Source of the DNA: Xenophilus azovorans DSM 13620
Lineage (GTDB): Bacteria > Pseudomonadota > Gammaproteobacteria > Burkholderiales > Burkholderiaceae_C
Reading direction: 5' to 3'
Assembly (NCBI RefSeq): GCF_000745855.1
Contig: NZ_JQKD01000012.1
Location: 101,996 to 165,995 of the forward strand
DNA: 64,000 nt
This document shows positions 18,407 to 27,037 of the stretch, one piece after another (the first letter of the stretch is position 1; each line of letters starts with the position of its first letter). The notes below the pieces were generated by a model. It worked only from the letters and a program-made list of their open reading frames with translations, was not told the origin of the DNA and searched no databases. The position numbers and the translations under genes are program-made.

Positions 18407-20266
18407 ATGAGCGCTGTCCCTTCCGCTTCCACCCGTGGGCCCGAGGGGCCGCTGCAACTGCGCCAGCTCATCGAGTGGCTGGCGCGCGACGCCGTCATCT
18501 CGCCGGCCGAGGCGCAGCGCACCATCGCCCGCTGCGCGCAGGTGGAAAGCCGCCAGCACCCGCTGGTGCGTCTGGCCAACGTGGCGATGGCGCGCGAGGC
18601 CGACGGCAAGCCGCTGGACCTGGAATCGCTCACCCAGTGGCTGGCTGGCCGTGCCGGGCTGGAGTACCTGCGCATCGATCCGCTGAAGGTGGACGTGGGC
18701 AAAGTGGCCGACACCATGAGCGCCGCCTACGCCGAGCGCCACAAGGTGCTGCCGGTGCAGGTCACGCCCAGCGAGGTGGTGGTCGCCACCGCCGAGCCCT
18801 TCCTCGCCGACTGGATCGCCGAGGTGGAGCGCCAGGCGCGCCGCACCGTGCGGCGCGTGGTGGCCAACCCGCAGGACATCCAGCGCTACACGGCCGAGTT
18901 CTTCGCGCTGGCCAAGTCGGTGCGCGCGGCGCAGAAGCTCGGCGGCAGCAGCGGCAGCGCCAGCTTCGAGCAGCTGGTGGAGCTGGGCAAGTCCAACAAG
19001 CAGCTCGACGCCAACGACCAGAGCGTGGTGCAGGTGGTGGACTGGCTGTGGCAGTACGCCTTCGACCAGCGCGCCAGCGACATCCACCTGGAGCCGCGGC
19101 GCGAGCAGGGCGTGATCCGCTTCCGCATCGACGGCGTGCTGCACCCCGCCTACCAGATGCCGCTGGGCGTGATGAACGCCATGATCGCGCGCATCAAGCT
19201 GCTCGGCCGCATGGACGTGGTCGAGAAGCGCCGCCCGCTGGACGGCCGCATCAAGACCCGAAGAATGCGTGCCCCCACGCCCGGCTCCGCCGTGCTGCCC
19301 CCCGAGGGGGCGCAGCCGCCTTGGGGCGGCCCGGCGGCGGCTGGCGCGACGGAGGAGGTGGAGATGCGCCTGTCGACCCTGCCCACCGCCTTCGGCGAGA
19401 AGATGGTGATGCGCATCTTCGACCCCGACAACGCCGTCAAGGACCTGGACGCGCTGGGCTTCCCGCCGCAGGACGCGCAGCGCTGGGAGCAGCTGGTGTC
19501 GCGGCCGCACGGCATCGTGCTCGTCACCGGTCCCACCGGCTCGGGCAAGACCACCACGCTCTATTCCACGCTCAAGCGCGTGGCGACGGAGGAGGTCAAC
19601 GTCAGCACCGTGGAGGACCCGATCGAGATGATCGAGCCGGCCTTCAACCAGACGCAGGTGCAGCCGCAGCTCGATTTCGGCTTCACCGAGGGCCTGCGCG
19701 CCCTGATGCGGCAGGACCCGGACATCATCATGGTCGGCGAGATCCGCGACCTCGACACCGCCGAGATGGCGGTGCAGGCCGCGCTCACCGGCCACCTGGT
19801 GTTCAGCACCCTGCACACCAACGACGCGCCCAGCGCCACCACGCGGCTGATGGAACTCGGCGTGCCGGCCTACCTGATCAACGCCACGCTGCTGGGCGTG
19901 CTGGCCCAGCGCCTGGTGCGCACGCTGTGCCCGGCCTGCAAGCAGCCCGACGAGAGCCTCGACGCCGAGCGCCTGGCCGAGGTGGTGGCGCCGTGGAAGA
20001 TCAACGGGCAGGTCAGGGCCTACCGCCCGGTAGGATGCGTGGACTGCCGCATGACGGGCTACCGCGGCCGCATGGGCCTGTACGAACTGCTGGCCGTCAC
20101 CGAGCCCTTCAAGAACCTGCTGGGCAAGGCGCCGAGCATCGACGCGCTGCGGCGGCAGGCGGTGGCCGACGGCATGCGCCCGCTGCGCCTGGCCGGCGTG
20201 CTGCGCGTGGCCGAGGGGCTGACCACGCTCGACGAAGTGCTCAGCGCGACGCCGCCGATCGAGTAG
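18407..20266 (+). CDS. GspE/PulE/PilB-family secretion ATPase with an in-frame repeat insertion
   Basis: 619 residues. It has an N-terminal T2SSE_N-type domain, then the hexameric motor: ASDIHLEPRR, Walker A GPTGSGKTTT near 375-384, Asp box VSTVEDPIEMIE, Walker B IIMVGEIRD, His box TGHLVFSTLHTND, and a four-cysteine zinc module CPAC...CVDC. These ATPases power type II secretion or type IV pilus assembly at the inner membrane. No other secretion or pilus gene is adjacent, so its machine is unknown. Residues of about 285-315 (RAPTPGSAVLPPEGAQPPWG and following) interrupt the segment that normally runs directly from DGRIKTR to EVEMRLSTLP, and they derive from a dispersed DNA repeat. Confidence 0.88.
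   Translation: MSAVPSASTRGPEGPLQLRQLIEWLARDAVISPAEAQRTIARCAQVESRQHPLVRLANVAMAREADGKPLDLESLTQWLAGRAGLEYLRIDPLKVDVGKVADTMSAAYAERHKVLPVQVTPSEVVVATAEPFLADWIAEVERQARRTVRRVVANPQDIQRYTAEFFALAKSVRAAQKLGGSSGSASFEQLVELGKSNKQLDANDQSVVQVVDWLWQYAFDQRASDIHLEPRREQGVIRFRIDGVLHPAYQMPLGVMNAMIARIKLLGRMDVVEKRRPLDGRIKTRRMRAPTPGSAVLPPEGAQPPWGGPAAAGATEEVEMRLSTLPTAFGEKMVMRIFDPDNAVKDLDALGFPPQDAQRWEQLVSRPHGIVLVTGPTGSGKTTTLYSTLKRVATEEVNVSTVEDPIEMIEPAFNQTQVQPQLDFGFTEGLRALMRQDPDIIMVGEIRDLDTAEMAVQAALTGHLVFSTLHTNDAPSATTRLMELGVPAYLINATLLGVLAQRLVRTLCPACKQPDESLDAERLAEVVAPWKINGQVRAYRPVGCVDCRMTGYRGRMGLYELLAVTEPFKNLLGKAPSIDALRRQAVADGMRPLRLAGVLRVAEGLTTLDEVLSATPPIE
19262..19350 (+). repeat. Dispersed repeat inserted in frame in the GspE-like gene
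   Basis: It contains GCTGCCCCCCGAGGGGGC and CTTGGGGCGGCCCGGCG, the same blocks in the same order as the insertion at 33228-33310 (minus strand) in valS. The reading frame stays open and gives LPPEGAQPPWGGPAA. Confidence 0.8.
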
Positions 20267-20393
20267 CTGCCGGCCGCGCTGCGCCGGTGGCCCATAGGTG
20301 TTTTCCCTGGCGCTTCGCTAGGTGGAATCCACATCGAAGCTGACCGCAGGCTGACTAAGAATTCACGGGTTTGATCTGTATCAGGAGAGCTTC

Positions 20394-20882
20394 GTGAAAC
20401 TGAAAAGCCGCAAGGACTTTTTTGCGGGCCTGATGTTCGCGGTGGTGGGCGTGGCCTTCGCGTGGGGCGCGACCACCTACACCGTGGGCACCGGCGCCCG
20501 CATGGGGCCGGGGTACTTCCCGCTCATGCTGGGCATCCTCATGGCCCTCATCGGCCTCGGCGTGATCTTCGGCTCGCTGGTGGTAGAGACGTCCGACGGC
20601 GAGCCGATCGGCAGCATCGCCTGGCGCCCGCTGGTTTTCATCATCGCCGCCAACGTGGCGTTCGGCATCCTGCTGGGCGGCCTGCCCAGCATCGGGCTGC
20701 CGGCGATGGGGCTGATCATCGCCATCTATGCGCTGGTCATCATCAGCGGGTTCGCAGCGCCGAACTCGTCGTTCAAGCTGTCGCTGATCCTCGGCACCGT
20801 CCTGGCCGTGGGCAGCTATCTCACCTTCATCGTCGGCCTGAACCTGCAGTTCCAGGTCTGGCCGACCTTCATCACCGGCTGA
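20394..20882 (+). CDS. tctB: Tripartite tricarboxylate transporter small subunit, TctB family
   Basis: A 162-residue protein with four hydrophobic helices (KDFFAGLMFAVVGVAFAWGA; MLGILMALIGLGVIFGSLVV; FIIAANVAFGILLGGLPSIG and following; ILGTVLAVGSYLTFIVGL) and the family signature TYTVGTGARMGPGYFPLMLG after helix 1. It is the small membrane partner of TctA. The start is a GTG at 20394 preceded by AGGAGAG. It forms an operon with tctA (10-base gap) behind a 127-base promoter-sized region. Confidence 0.93.
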   Translation: MKLKSRKDFFAGLMFAVVGVAFAWGATTYTVGTGARMGPGYFPLMLGILMALIGLGVIFGSLVVETSDGEPIGSIAWRPLVFIIAANVAFGILLGGLPSIGLPAMGLIIAIYALVIISGFAAPNSSFKLSLILGTVLAVGSYLTFIVGLNLQFQVWPTFITG

Positions 20883-20892
20883 GACCCGCACC

Positions 20893-22404
20893 ATGGAATT
20901 GATCGAACATCTCTCGCTCGGGTTCAGCCACGCGATCTCGCTGCAGAACCTGATGTACGCCTTCATCGGCTGCCTGCTGGGCACGCTGATCGGCGTGCTG
21001 CCGGGCCTGGGCCCGGTGGCCACCATCGCCATGCTGCTGCCGGCCACCTACGCGCTGCCGCCGGTGGCGGCGCTGATCATGCTGGCCGGCATCTACTACG
21101 GCTCGCAGTACGGCGGCTCCACCACCGCCATCCTGGTCAACCTGCCGGGCGAATCGGCCTCGGTGGTCACGGTGATCGACGGGCACCAGATGGCCAAGGC
21201 CGGGCGCGGCGGACCTGCGCTGGCGGCGGCCGGCCTGGGCTCCTTCTTCGCCGGCTGCGTGGGCACGCTGATCCTGGCCGCCTTCGCGCCGCCGCTGACC
21301 GAGCTGGCCTTCAAGTTCGGCCCGGCCGAGTACTTCAGCCTGATGGTGCTGGGCCTGATCGGCGCCGTCGTGCTGGCCTCGGGTTCGCTGCTCAAGGCGA
21401 TCGGCATGATCGTGCTGGGCCTGCTGCTGGGCCTGGTGGGCACCGACGTCAACTCGGGCGTGGCGCGCTACAGCTTCGACGTCCCGGAGCTGACCGACGG
21501 CATCGGCTTCATCGCCATCGCCATGGGTGTGTTCGGCTACGGCGAGATCATCTCCAACCTGGCCAAGCCGGAGGAAGAGCGCGACGTGATGGTCTCCGAG
21601 GTCAAGCACCTGTGGCCGACCAAGGAAGACTTCAAGAACATGGTGCCCGCCGTGCTGCGCGGCACCTCGCTCGGCTGCTGCCTGGGCATCCTGCCGGGCG
21701 GCGGCGCGCTGCTGTCGTCCTTTGCGGCCTACACGCTCGAGAAGAAGATGAAGCTCAAGCCGGGCGAAGTGCCCTTCGGCAAGGGCAACATCCGCGGCGT
21801 GGCGGGCCCCGAGTCGGCCAACAACGCCGGCGCCCAGACCTCCTTCATCCCGATGCTGACGCTGGGCATCCCGCCCAACCCGGTGATGGCGCTGATGGTG
21901 GGTGCGATGACCATCCACAACATCCAGCCCGGTCCGCAGGTGATGACCAGCAACCCGGACCTGTTCTGGGGCCTGATCGCCTCGATGTGGGTCGGCAACC
22001 TGATGCTGATCATCCTGAACCTGCCGATGATCGGCATGTGGATCAAGCTGCTGACCATCCCCTACAAGTGGCTGTTCCCCGCCATCGTGCTGTTCTGCGC
22101 GATCGGCGTGTACTCCACCAACAACAACACCTGGGACATCTGGATGGTCGCCATCTTCGGCGTGATCGGCTACGGCTTCATCAAGCTGGGCTGCGAACCC
22201 GCGCCGCTGATGCTGGGCTTCATCCTGGGGCCGATGATGGAGGAGAACCTGCGCCGAGCGCTGCTGCTCTCGCGCGGCGACTGGTCGGTGCTGGTCACGC
22301 GGCCGATCTCGGCGGGGCTGCTGATCGCCTCGGCCCTGATGATCGTGATCGTGCTGCTGCCGGCCGTGAAGTCCAAACGCGAGGAAGCCTTCGTGGAGGA
22401 ATGA
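20893..22404 (+). CDS. tctA: Tripartite tricarboxylate transporter large permease, TctA family
   Basis: A 503-residue polytopic permease with about 12 helices. TctA hallmarks are GTLIGVLPGLGPVATIAMLLP near 35-55, the repeat-related loop GILPGGGALLSSFAAY in the second half, YYGSQYGGSTTAILVNLPGE, and PESANNAGAQTSFIPMLTLGIP. It carries carboxylates delivered by a periplasmic TctC/Bug protein, probably driven by an ion gradient. tctC lies 246 bases downstream beyond a terminator, so tctBA and tctC are separate transcripts even though they are likely partners. Five Bug proteins in this window may share this one permease pair. Confidence 0.96.
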   Translation: MELIEHLSLGFSHAISLQNLMYAFIGCLLGTLIGVLPGLGPVATIAMLLPATYALPPVAALIMLAGIYYGSQYGGSTTAILVNLPGESASVVTVIDGHQMAKAGRGGPALAAAGLGSFFAGCVGTLILAAFAPPLTELAFKFGPAEYFSLMVLGLIGAVVLASGSLLKAIGMIVLGLLLGLVGTDVNSGVARYSFDVPELTDGIGFIAIAMGVFGYGEIISNLAKPEEERDVMVSEVKHLWPTKEDFKNMVPAVLRGTSLGCCLGILPGGGALLSSFAAYTLEKKMKLKPGEVPFGKGNIRGVAGPESANNAGAQTSFIPMLTLGIPPNPVMALMVGAMTIHNIQPGPQVMTSNPDLFWGLIASMWVGNLMLIILNLPMIGMWIKLLTIPYKWLFPAIVLFCAIGVYSTNNNTWDIWMVAIFGVIGYGFIKLGCEPAPLMLGFILGPMMEENLRRALLLSRGDWSVLVTRPISAGLLIASALMIVIVLLPAVKSKREEAFVEE

Positions 22405-22454
22405 CGGGCCTGCGAGCGCGGCAGCCGTTCGGCTGCAGCGGCGCAAGCGCACGC

Positions 22455-22482
22455 AACGGCACCTTCGGGTGCCGTTTTCTTT
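22455..22482 (+). terminator. Intrinsic terminator after tctA
   Basis: The stem AACGGCACC / GGTGCCGTT with a TTCG loop is followed by TTCTTT. It separates the tctBA transcript from the tctC operon. Confidence 0.8.
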
Positions 22483-22525
22483 GGCGCGGCGCCTCGGTCG
22501 GGCCTGAGATAAATGCGCAGAAATC

Positions 22526-22548
22526 ATGGATTCATCAGATAAATCCAT
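22526..22548. promoter_or_regulatory. LysR-type operator, tctC promoter
   Basis: Perfect inverted repeat ATGGATT-N9-AATCCAT containing the T-N11-A LysR box. The same sequence, with only one mismatch over 30 bases, lies between the LysR gene and the BASS-family transporter at 29270-29292. It is 102 bases before the tctC start, which suits an activator site. Confidence 0.8.
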
Positions 22549-22650
22549 TTCCTTCGCGCGGGGCCTCCGGTTCCAATCGGCCGCGACAGCGCCGCGCGCA
22601 GGAGGGCCGCGGCGCTTTCCGCCGTGCCGGCGCCTTCACCCGAGACATCC

Positions 22651-23616
22651 ATGCAACGCAGACACCTGATGCTGGCCGCCGCCGCGGCCAACCTGCTTCC
22701 CGCTTCCCGCGCCTTCGCGCAGACGTACCCAGGCAAGCCGATCCGCCTGATCGTGCCCTTCCCGGCCGGCGGCGCGACCGACCTGTTCGCGCGCACCCTG
22801 TCGCAGAAGATGAGCGAGAAGCTGGGCGCGGCGGTGGTGGTGGACAACAAGCCCGGCGCCGGCGGCGCCATCGGCTCGGACCTGGCCGCCAAGGCGCCGG
22901 CCGACGGCTACACGCTGCTGCTGGCCACCACCAGCACCCATTCGATCGGGCCGTCGATCAACAAGCTGCCCTACGACACGGTGCGCGACTTCACGCCCAT
23001 CGGCCACGTTGGCGACGCGCCCAGCATCATGCTGGTGCCCAACGACTCGCCGGCCAAGAGCGTGCGCGAGTGGATCGACTACGCGAAGAAGAACCCCGGC
23101 AAACTCAACTACGCGTCCAGCGGGCCGGGCACCATCGTCCAGCTCACGGCGGAGCTGTTCAAGTCGATGGCGGGCGTGTTCGTCACGCACATTCCCTACA
23201 AGGGCACGGCGCTGGCGATGCCCGACCTGATGAGCGGCAAGGTGGACCTGCTGTTCGACGCGCTGCCCACCGGCCTGCCCTTCGTGCGCGACGGGCGGCT
23301 GCGCGCGCTGGCCGTCACCTCGCCGAAGCGCAGCCCGCTGGCGCCCGACCTGCCGCCGGTGGCCGACACGCTGCCCGGCTTCGAGTCGACCACCTGGTTC
23401 GGCCTGTTCGGGCCCAGGAGCCTGCCGGCCGATCTGGTGGCGCGCGTGAACGCGGCCGCCAACCAGGCGGTGAGCGACCCCGAACTGCGCGACAAGCTGG
23501 CCAAGCTGGGCATCGAGCCCGCCACCGGCACGCCGGCGCAGTTCGCCGCCCTGGTGGCGCAGGACGCGGCCAAATGGAAGAAGATCATCGTCGAGCGCAA
23601 GATCGTCAACGAGTGA
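22651..23616 (+). CDS. Tripartite tricarboxylate transporter substrate-binding protein (TctC/Bug)
   Basis: A 321-residue periplasmic Bug-family protein. A signal peptide (MQRRHLMLAAAAANLLPASRA, cleavage near AFAQ) leads into TYPGKPIRLIVPFPAGGATDLFAR, the usual opening. VVDNKPGAGGAIGSD and the LNYASSGPGTIVQLTAELFK loop bind the carboxylate ligand by main-chain contacts. It begins a probable operon with gamma-glutamyltransferase, an EamA exporter, an SDR and a quinone oxidoreductase. A LysR box lies upstream. The ligand is unknown; the neighbours suggest a gamma-glutamyl compound or its product. Confidence 0.93.
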   Translation: MQRRHLMLAAAAANLLPASRAFAQTYPGKPIRLIVPFPAGGATDLFARTLSQKMSEKLGAAVVVDNKPGAGGAIGSDLAAKAPADGYTLLLATTSTHSIGPSINKLPYDTVRDFTPIGHVGDAPSIMLVPNDSPAKSVREWIDYAKKNPGKLNYASSGPGTIVQLTAELFKSMAGVFVTHIPYKGTALAMPDLMSGKVDLLFDALPTGLPFVRDGRLRALAVTSPKRSPLAPDLPPVADTLPGFESTTWFGLFGPRSLPADLVARVNAAANQAVSDPELRDKLAKLGIEPATGTPAQFAALVAQDAAKWKKIIVERKIVNE

Positions 23617-23653
23617 TCGCCTTCGGTCCTTTCCCCTGTCCGAGCAGCAGCCC

Positions 23654-25270
23654 ATGAAGCATTTCGACCACGCCAACCCCTACACCTCCACGCGCATCCC
23701 GGTGTTCGCGCGCAACGTCGTCTCCACCTCGCACCCGTTGGCCGCGCAGGCCGGCCTGCGCATCCTGCACCAGGGCGGCAACGCGGTGGACGCGGCGGTG
23801 GCCGCCGCCGCGGCGATGACGCTGGTGGAGCCCGTGAGCAACGGTCTGGGCGGCGACGCCTTCTGCATCCTGTGGGACGGCCGGCAGCTGCACGGGCTGA
23901 ACAGCTCCGGCCCGGCTCCCGCGGCCTGGACGCCCGATTACTTCCGGCGCAAGTACGGCAACGACGCGCAGCATCCGCCGCTGCGCGGCATCGATGCGGT
24001 GACGGTGCCCGGCGCGGTGGGCGCCTGGGCCGCGCTGTCGGAGCGCTTCGGCAGGCTGCCCTTCGCCGACCTGATGGCCCCGGCCGTCGAGATCGCCGAG
24101 CGCGGCTACCTCGTGCCGCCGGTGGTGCGGCAGAAGTGGGCCGCCGCCACGCCGCTGCTGAAGGACGCGCCGGGCTTCGCCGGGACCTTCCTGCCCTGGG
24201 GCCGTGCGCCCGAGGTGGGCGAGCTGTTCCGCTTCCCGGCGGCGGCGCGGGCGCTCAGGGCCATCGGCGAGACCAGGGGCGAAGCCTTCTACCGCGGCGA
24301 GATCGCGGCGGCGATCGCGAAGTTCGCCGCCGCCAACGGCGGCAGCCTCACGGCCGCCGACCTGGCCGCCTGGCAGCCCGAGTGGGTCACGCCCGTCAGC
24401 AAGAGCTACCGCGGCTACACGCTGCACGAGATCCCGCCCAACGGCCAGGGCATCGCGGCGCTGATCGCGCTGGGCATCCTCTCGCACTTCGACGTGGCCG
24501 CGCTGCCGGTCGATTCGGTGGCTTCGCAGCACCTGCAGATCGAGGCGATGAAGCTGGCCTTCGCTGACGTATACCGCTATGTGGCCGAGCCATCGTCGAT
24601 GGAGGTGACCCCCGAGCAGATGCTCGATGACTCGTACCTCGCCAGCCGTGCCAGACTCATCGACGTGAAGCGCGCGCAGGAATTCAAGCCCGGCAACCCC
24701 GTCAAGGGCGGCACCATCTACCTCACCGCGGCCGACGAGAGCGGCATGATGGTCAGCTTCATCCAGAGCAACTACATGGGCTTCGGCTCCGGCTGCGTGG
24801 AGCCCGGCTTCGGCATCAGCCTGCACAACCGCGGCCACGCCTTCAGCCTCGCCGAGGGCCACTCCAACCAGGTGGCGCCGGGCAAGCGGCCCTTCCACAC
24901 CATCATCCCCGGCTTCCTCACGAAGGACGGCCAGCCCGTGATGAGCTTCGGCGTGATGGGCGCCAACATGCAGCCGCAGGGCCACATGCAGACCCTGGTG
25001 CGCATGCTCGACTACCACCAGGCGCCGCAGGCCGCCTGCGACGCGCCGCGCTGGCGCTTCAACGCCGGCCGGGCGATCAACGCCGAGGCGGCGATGGACC
25101 CGCGGACGGTGCAGGGCCTGGTCGACCTCGGCCACGAGGTCGAGGTGATCCAGGACTCCTACCAGGACTTCGGCGCCGGCCAGTTCATCTGGCGCATGGG
25201 CGACCCGGCGGTGGAGGGCTACCAGGCCGCCAGCGATCCGCGCCGCGACGGCCTGGCCGCCGGCTTCTGA
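23654..25270 (+). CDS. Gamma-glutamyltransferase family protein
   Basis: A 538-residue Ntn-hydrolase of the GGT superfamily. Recognised are VVSTSHPLAAQAGLRILHQGGNAVDAAVA near 17-45, VPGAVGAW, and the C-terminal region with MSFGVMGANMQPQGHMQ and DAPRWRF. True GGTs mature by cleavage before Thr in a TTH motif; here the equivalent stretch is KGGTIYLTAADESG with Thr354 as the likely nucleophile. This resembles the YwrD/cephalosporin-acylase-like subgroup rather than periplasmic Ggt. No signal peptide is evident, so it is probably cytoplasmic. It lies 37 bases after tctC, suggesting that an imported gamma-glutamyl or amide compound is cleaved inside the cell. Confidence 0.88.
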   Translation: MKHFDHANPYTSTRIPVFARNVVSTSHPLAAQAGLRILHQGGNAVDAAVAAAAAMTLVEPVSNGLGGDAFCILWDGRQLHGLNSSGPAPAAWTPDYFRRKYGNDAQHPPLRGIDAVTVPGAVGAWAALSERFGRLPFADLMAPAVEIAERGYLVPPVVRQKWAAATPLLKDAPGFAGTFLPWGRAPEVGELFRFPAAARALRAIGETRGEAFYRGEIAAAIAKFAAANGGSLTAADLAAWQPEWVTPVSKSYRGYTLHEIPPNGQGIAALIALGILSHFDVAALPVDSVASQHLQIEAMKLAFADVYRYVAEPSSMEVTPEQMLDDSYLASRARLIDVKRAQEFKPGNPVKGGTIYLTAADESGMMVSFIQSNYMGFGSGCVEPGFGISLHNRGHAFSLAEGHSNQVAPGKRPFHTIIPGFLTKDGQPVMSFGVMGANMQPQGHMQTLVRMLDYHQAPQAACDAPRWRFNAGRAINAEAAMDPRTVQGLVDLGHEVEVIQDSYQDFGAGQFIWRMGDPAVEGYQAASDPRRDGLAAGF

Positions 25271-25280
25271 GCGAGGACGG

Positions 25281-26204
25281 GTGCCCGCGACGACGTCCAC
25301 CGCTGCCCCGCCGACCGCCAAGGCATCGACCGCGGCCGGCCTGCTGCTGGCCTGCTTCGGCGCCATCGCCTTCAGCGGCAAGGCCATCATCGTCAAGCTC
25401 GCCTACCGCTACGGCGTCGACGCGGTGACGCTGATCATGCTGCGCATGCTGTTCGCGCTGCCCCTCTTCGCCGTCATGGCGTGGTGGGCGGGGCGCGGCA
25501 GGCCGGCGCTCACGCGGCGCGACTGGTTCGGCGTGCTGGGCCTGGGCTTCACCGGCTACTACCTGGCCAGCTTCCTGGACTTCGCCGGGCTGGCCTACGT
25601 CACGGCCAGCCTGGAGCGGCTGATCCTGTACCTCAACCCCACGCTGGTCATCCTGTTCGGCTGGCTGGCCTACCGCCGGCGCGTGCGCGCGGGCCAGATG
25701 CTCGGCATGGCCGTCAGCTACGCCGGCGTGCTGCTGGTCTTCGGCCACGAGGTGCAGATCGGCCAGGGCGGCGCGGCGGCGTGGGGCGCGCTGCTGGTCT
25801 TCCTCAGCGCGGTGAGCTATGCCGTCTACATGGTGTGGAGCGGCGAGTTCGTCCGGCGCCTGGGCTCGCTGCGCCTGGTGGGGCTGGCCACCAGCGTGGC
25901 CTGCGTGCTGTGCATCGTCCAGTACCTGCTGCTGCGGCCGGCCGGCACGGTGCTGGCCGTGGCGCCGGAGGTGATCTGGCTGTCGGTGCTCAACGCCACC
26001 CTGTGTACGGCGGTGCCTGTCCTGGCCGTCATGATGGCCATCGAGCGCATCGGCGCCGCCGCCGCCGCGCAAACGGGCATGATCGGGCCCATGTCCACGA
26101 TCGCCATGGGCGCGCTCATCCTGGGCGAGCCCTTCACCGCCTGGGTGGCGGCCGGCACGGCGCTGGTGATCGCGGGCATCTACGTCTTCTCGCGCGCCCG
26201 CTGA
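25281..26204 (+). CDS. EamA/DMT-superfamily transporter
   Basis: 307 residues with ten predicted membrane helices formed by two EamA repeats (first about 20-150, second about 160-300). Examples are AAGLLLACFGAIAFSGKAIIVKLAY and ASLERLILYLNPTLVILFGWLAY, and in the second half AAAAQTGMIGPMSTIAMGALILGEPFTAW, a typical DMT end. Relatives export metabolites or amino acids. The start is a GTG at 25281, 10 bases after the GGT stop and preceded by GAGGACGG, so it is in the same operon. It may export a product of the pathway. Confidence 0.9.
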   Translation: MPATTSTAAPPTAKASTAAGLLLACFGAIAFSGKAIIVKLAYRYGVDAVTLIMLRMLFALPLFAVMAWWAGRGRPALTRRDWFGVLGLGFTGYYLASFLDFAGLAYVTASLERLILYLNPTLVILFGWLAYRRRVRAGQMLGMAVSYAGVLLVFGHEVQIGQGGAAAWGALLVFLSAVSYAVYMVWSGEFVRRLGSLRLVGLATSVACVLCIVQYLLLRPAGTVLAVAPEVIWLSVLNATLCTAVPVLAVMMAIERIGAAAAAQTGMIGPMSTIAMGALILGEPFTAWVAAGTALVIAGIYVFSRAR

Positions 26205-26236
26205 GGCGTGCGCCAACCGACAAGGAGTTTGAAAGC

Positions 26237-27025
26237 ATGGACCTGGGAATCGCAGGCAGGACGGCGCTGGTGTGCGGCGCCAGCAAGGGGCTGGGCCACG
26301 GCAGCGCGCTGGCGCTGGTGAAGGAGGGCGTCAACGTCGTCGTCGTCGCCCGCGGCGCCGAGGCGCTGCAGGAGGCGGCCGCGAAGCTGCAGGCCGCGGC
26401 GACGGGCGGCGCCTTCGTCAAGGCCGTGGCCGCGGACATCACCACGCCCGAGGGCCGCGCCGCCGCCTTCGCCGCGCATGCCGACTACGACATCGTCGTC
26501 ACCAACGCCGGCGGCCCGCCGCCCGGCGACTTCCGCGAGTGGGACCGCGAGGCCTGGCTGAAGGCCGTGGAGGCCAACATGCTCACCCCCATCGAGCTGA
26601 TCAAGGCCACGGTCGACGGCATGGCCGCGCGCGGCTTCGGGCGCGTCGTCAACATCACCTCCAGCGCGGTGAAGGCGCCGATCGACATCCTCGGCCTGTC
26701 CAACGGCGCGCGCAGCGGCCTCACGGGCTTCGTCGCCGGCGTGGCGCGCAGCGGCCTGGCGGCCCAGGGCGTGACGATCAACAACCTGCTGCCCGGCGTC
26801 TTCGACACCGACCGCGTGCGCACCATGGCCGCCGGCACGTCGAAGAAGACGGGCCAGAGCGTCGAGGCGATCCACGAGGCGCGCCGCAAGGCCATCCCCG
26901 CGCGGCGCTTCGGCACGCCGGAGGAGTTCGGCGCCATCTGCGCCTTCCTGTGCAGCGTGCATGCCGCCTACATGACGGGCCAGAACGTCCTGGCCGACGG
27001 CGGCGCGTACCCCGGCACCTTCTGA
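26237..27025 (+). CDS. SDR family oxidoreductase
   Basis: A 262-residue short-chain dehydrogenase/reductase. It has VCGASKGLGHGSALALVKEG as the cofactor loop (TGxxxGxG variant CGASKGLG), VTNAGGPPPGDF near 91, and catalytic Ser in VVNITSSAVKAP. The normal YxxxK position reads LSNGARSGL, with Asn in place of Tyr and Arg in place of Lys, a pattern found in the FabG-like subgroup annotated SDR with TNAGGPP motif. Activity of that subgroup is poorly known. AAGGAG precedes the ATG at 26237. It sits in the tctC-GGT operon. Confidence 0.85.
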   Translation: MDLGIAGRTALVCGASKGLGHGSALALVKEGVNVVVVARGAEALQEAAAKLQAAATGGAFVKAVAADITTPEGRAAAFAAHADYDIVVTNAGGPPPGDFREWDREAWLKAVEANMLTPIELIKATVDGMAARGFGRVVNITSSAVKAPIDILGLSNGARSGLTGFVAGVARSGLAAQGVTINNLLPGVFDTDRVRTMAAGTSKKTGQSVEAIHEARRKAIPARRFGTPEEFGAICAFLCSVHAAYMTGQNVLADGGAYPGTF

Positions 27026-27037
27026 CCCAGAGTTTGC

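Noticed and set aside
18407..20266. A frameshift or assembly error in the GspE-like gene
   Set aside because: The frame is intact on both sides and the foreign segment matches a repeat seen in valS, so insertion explains it.
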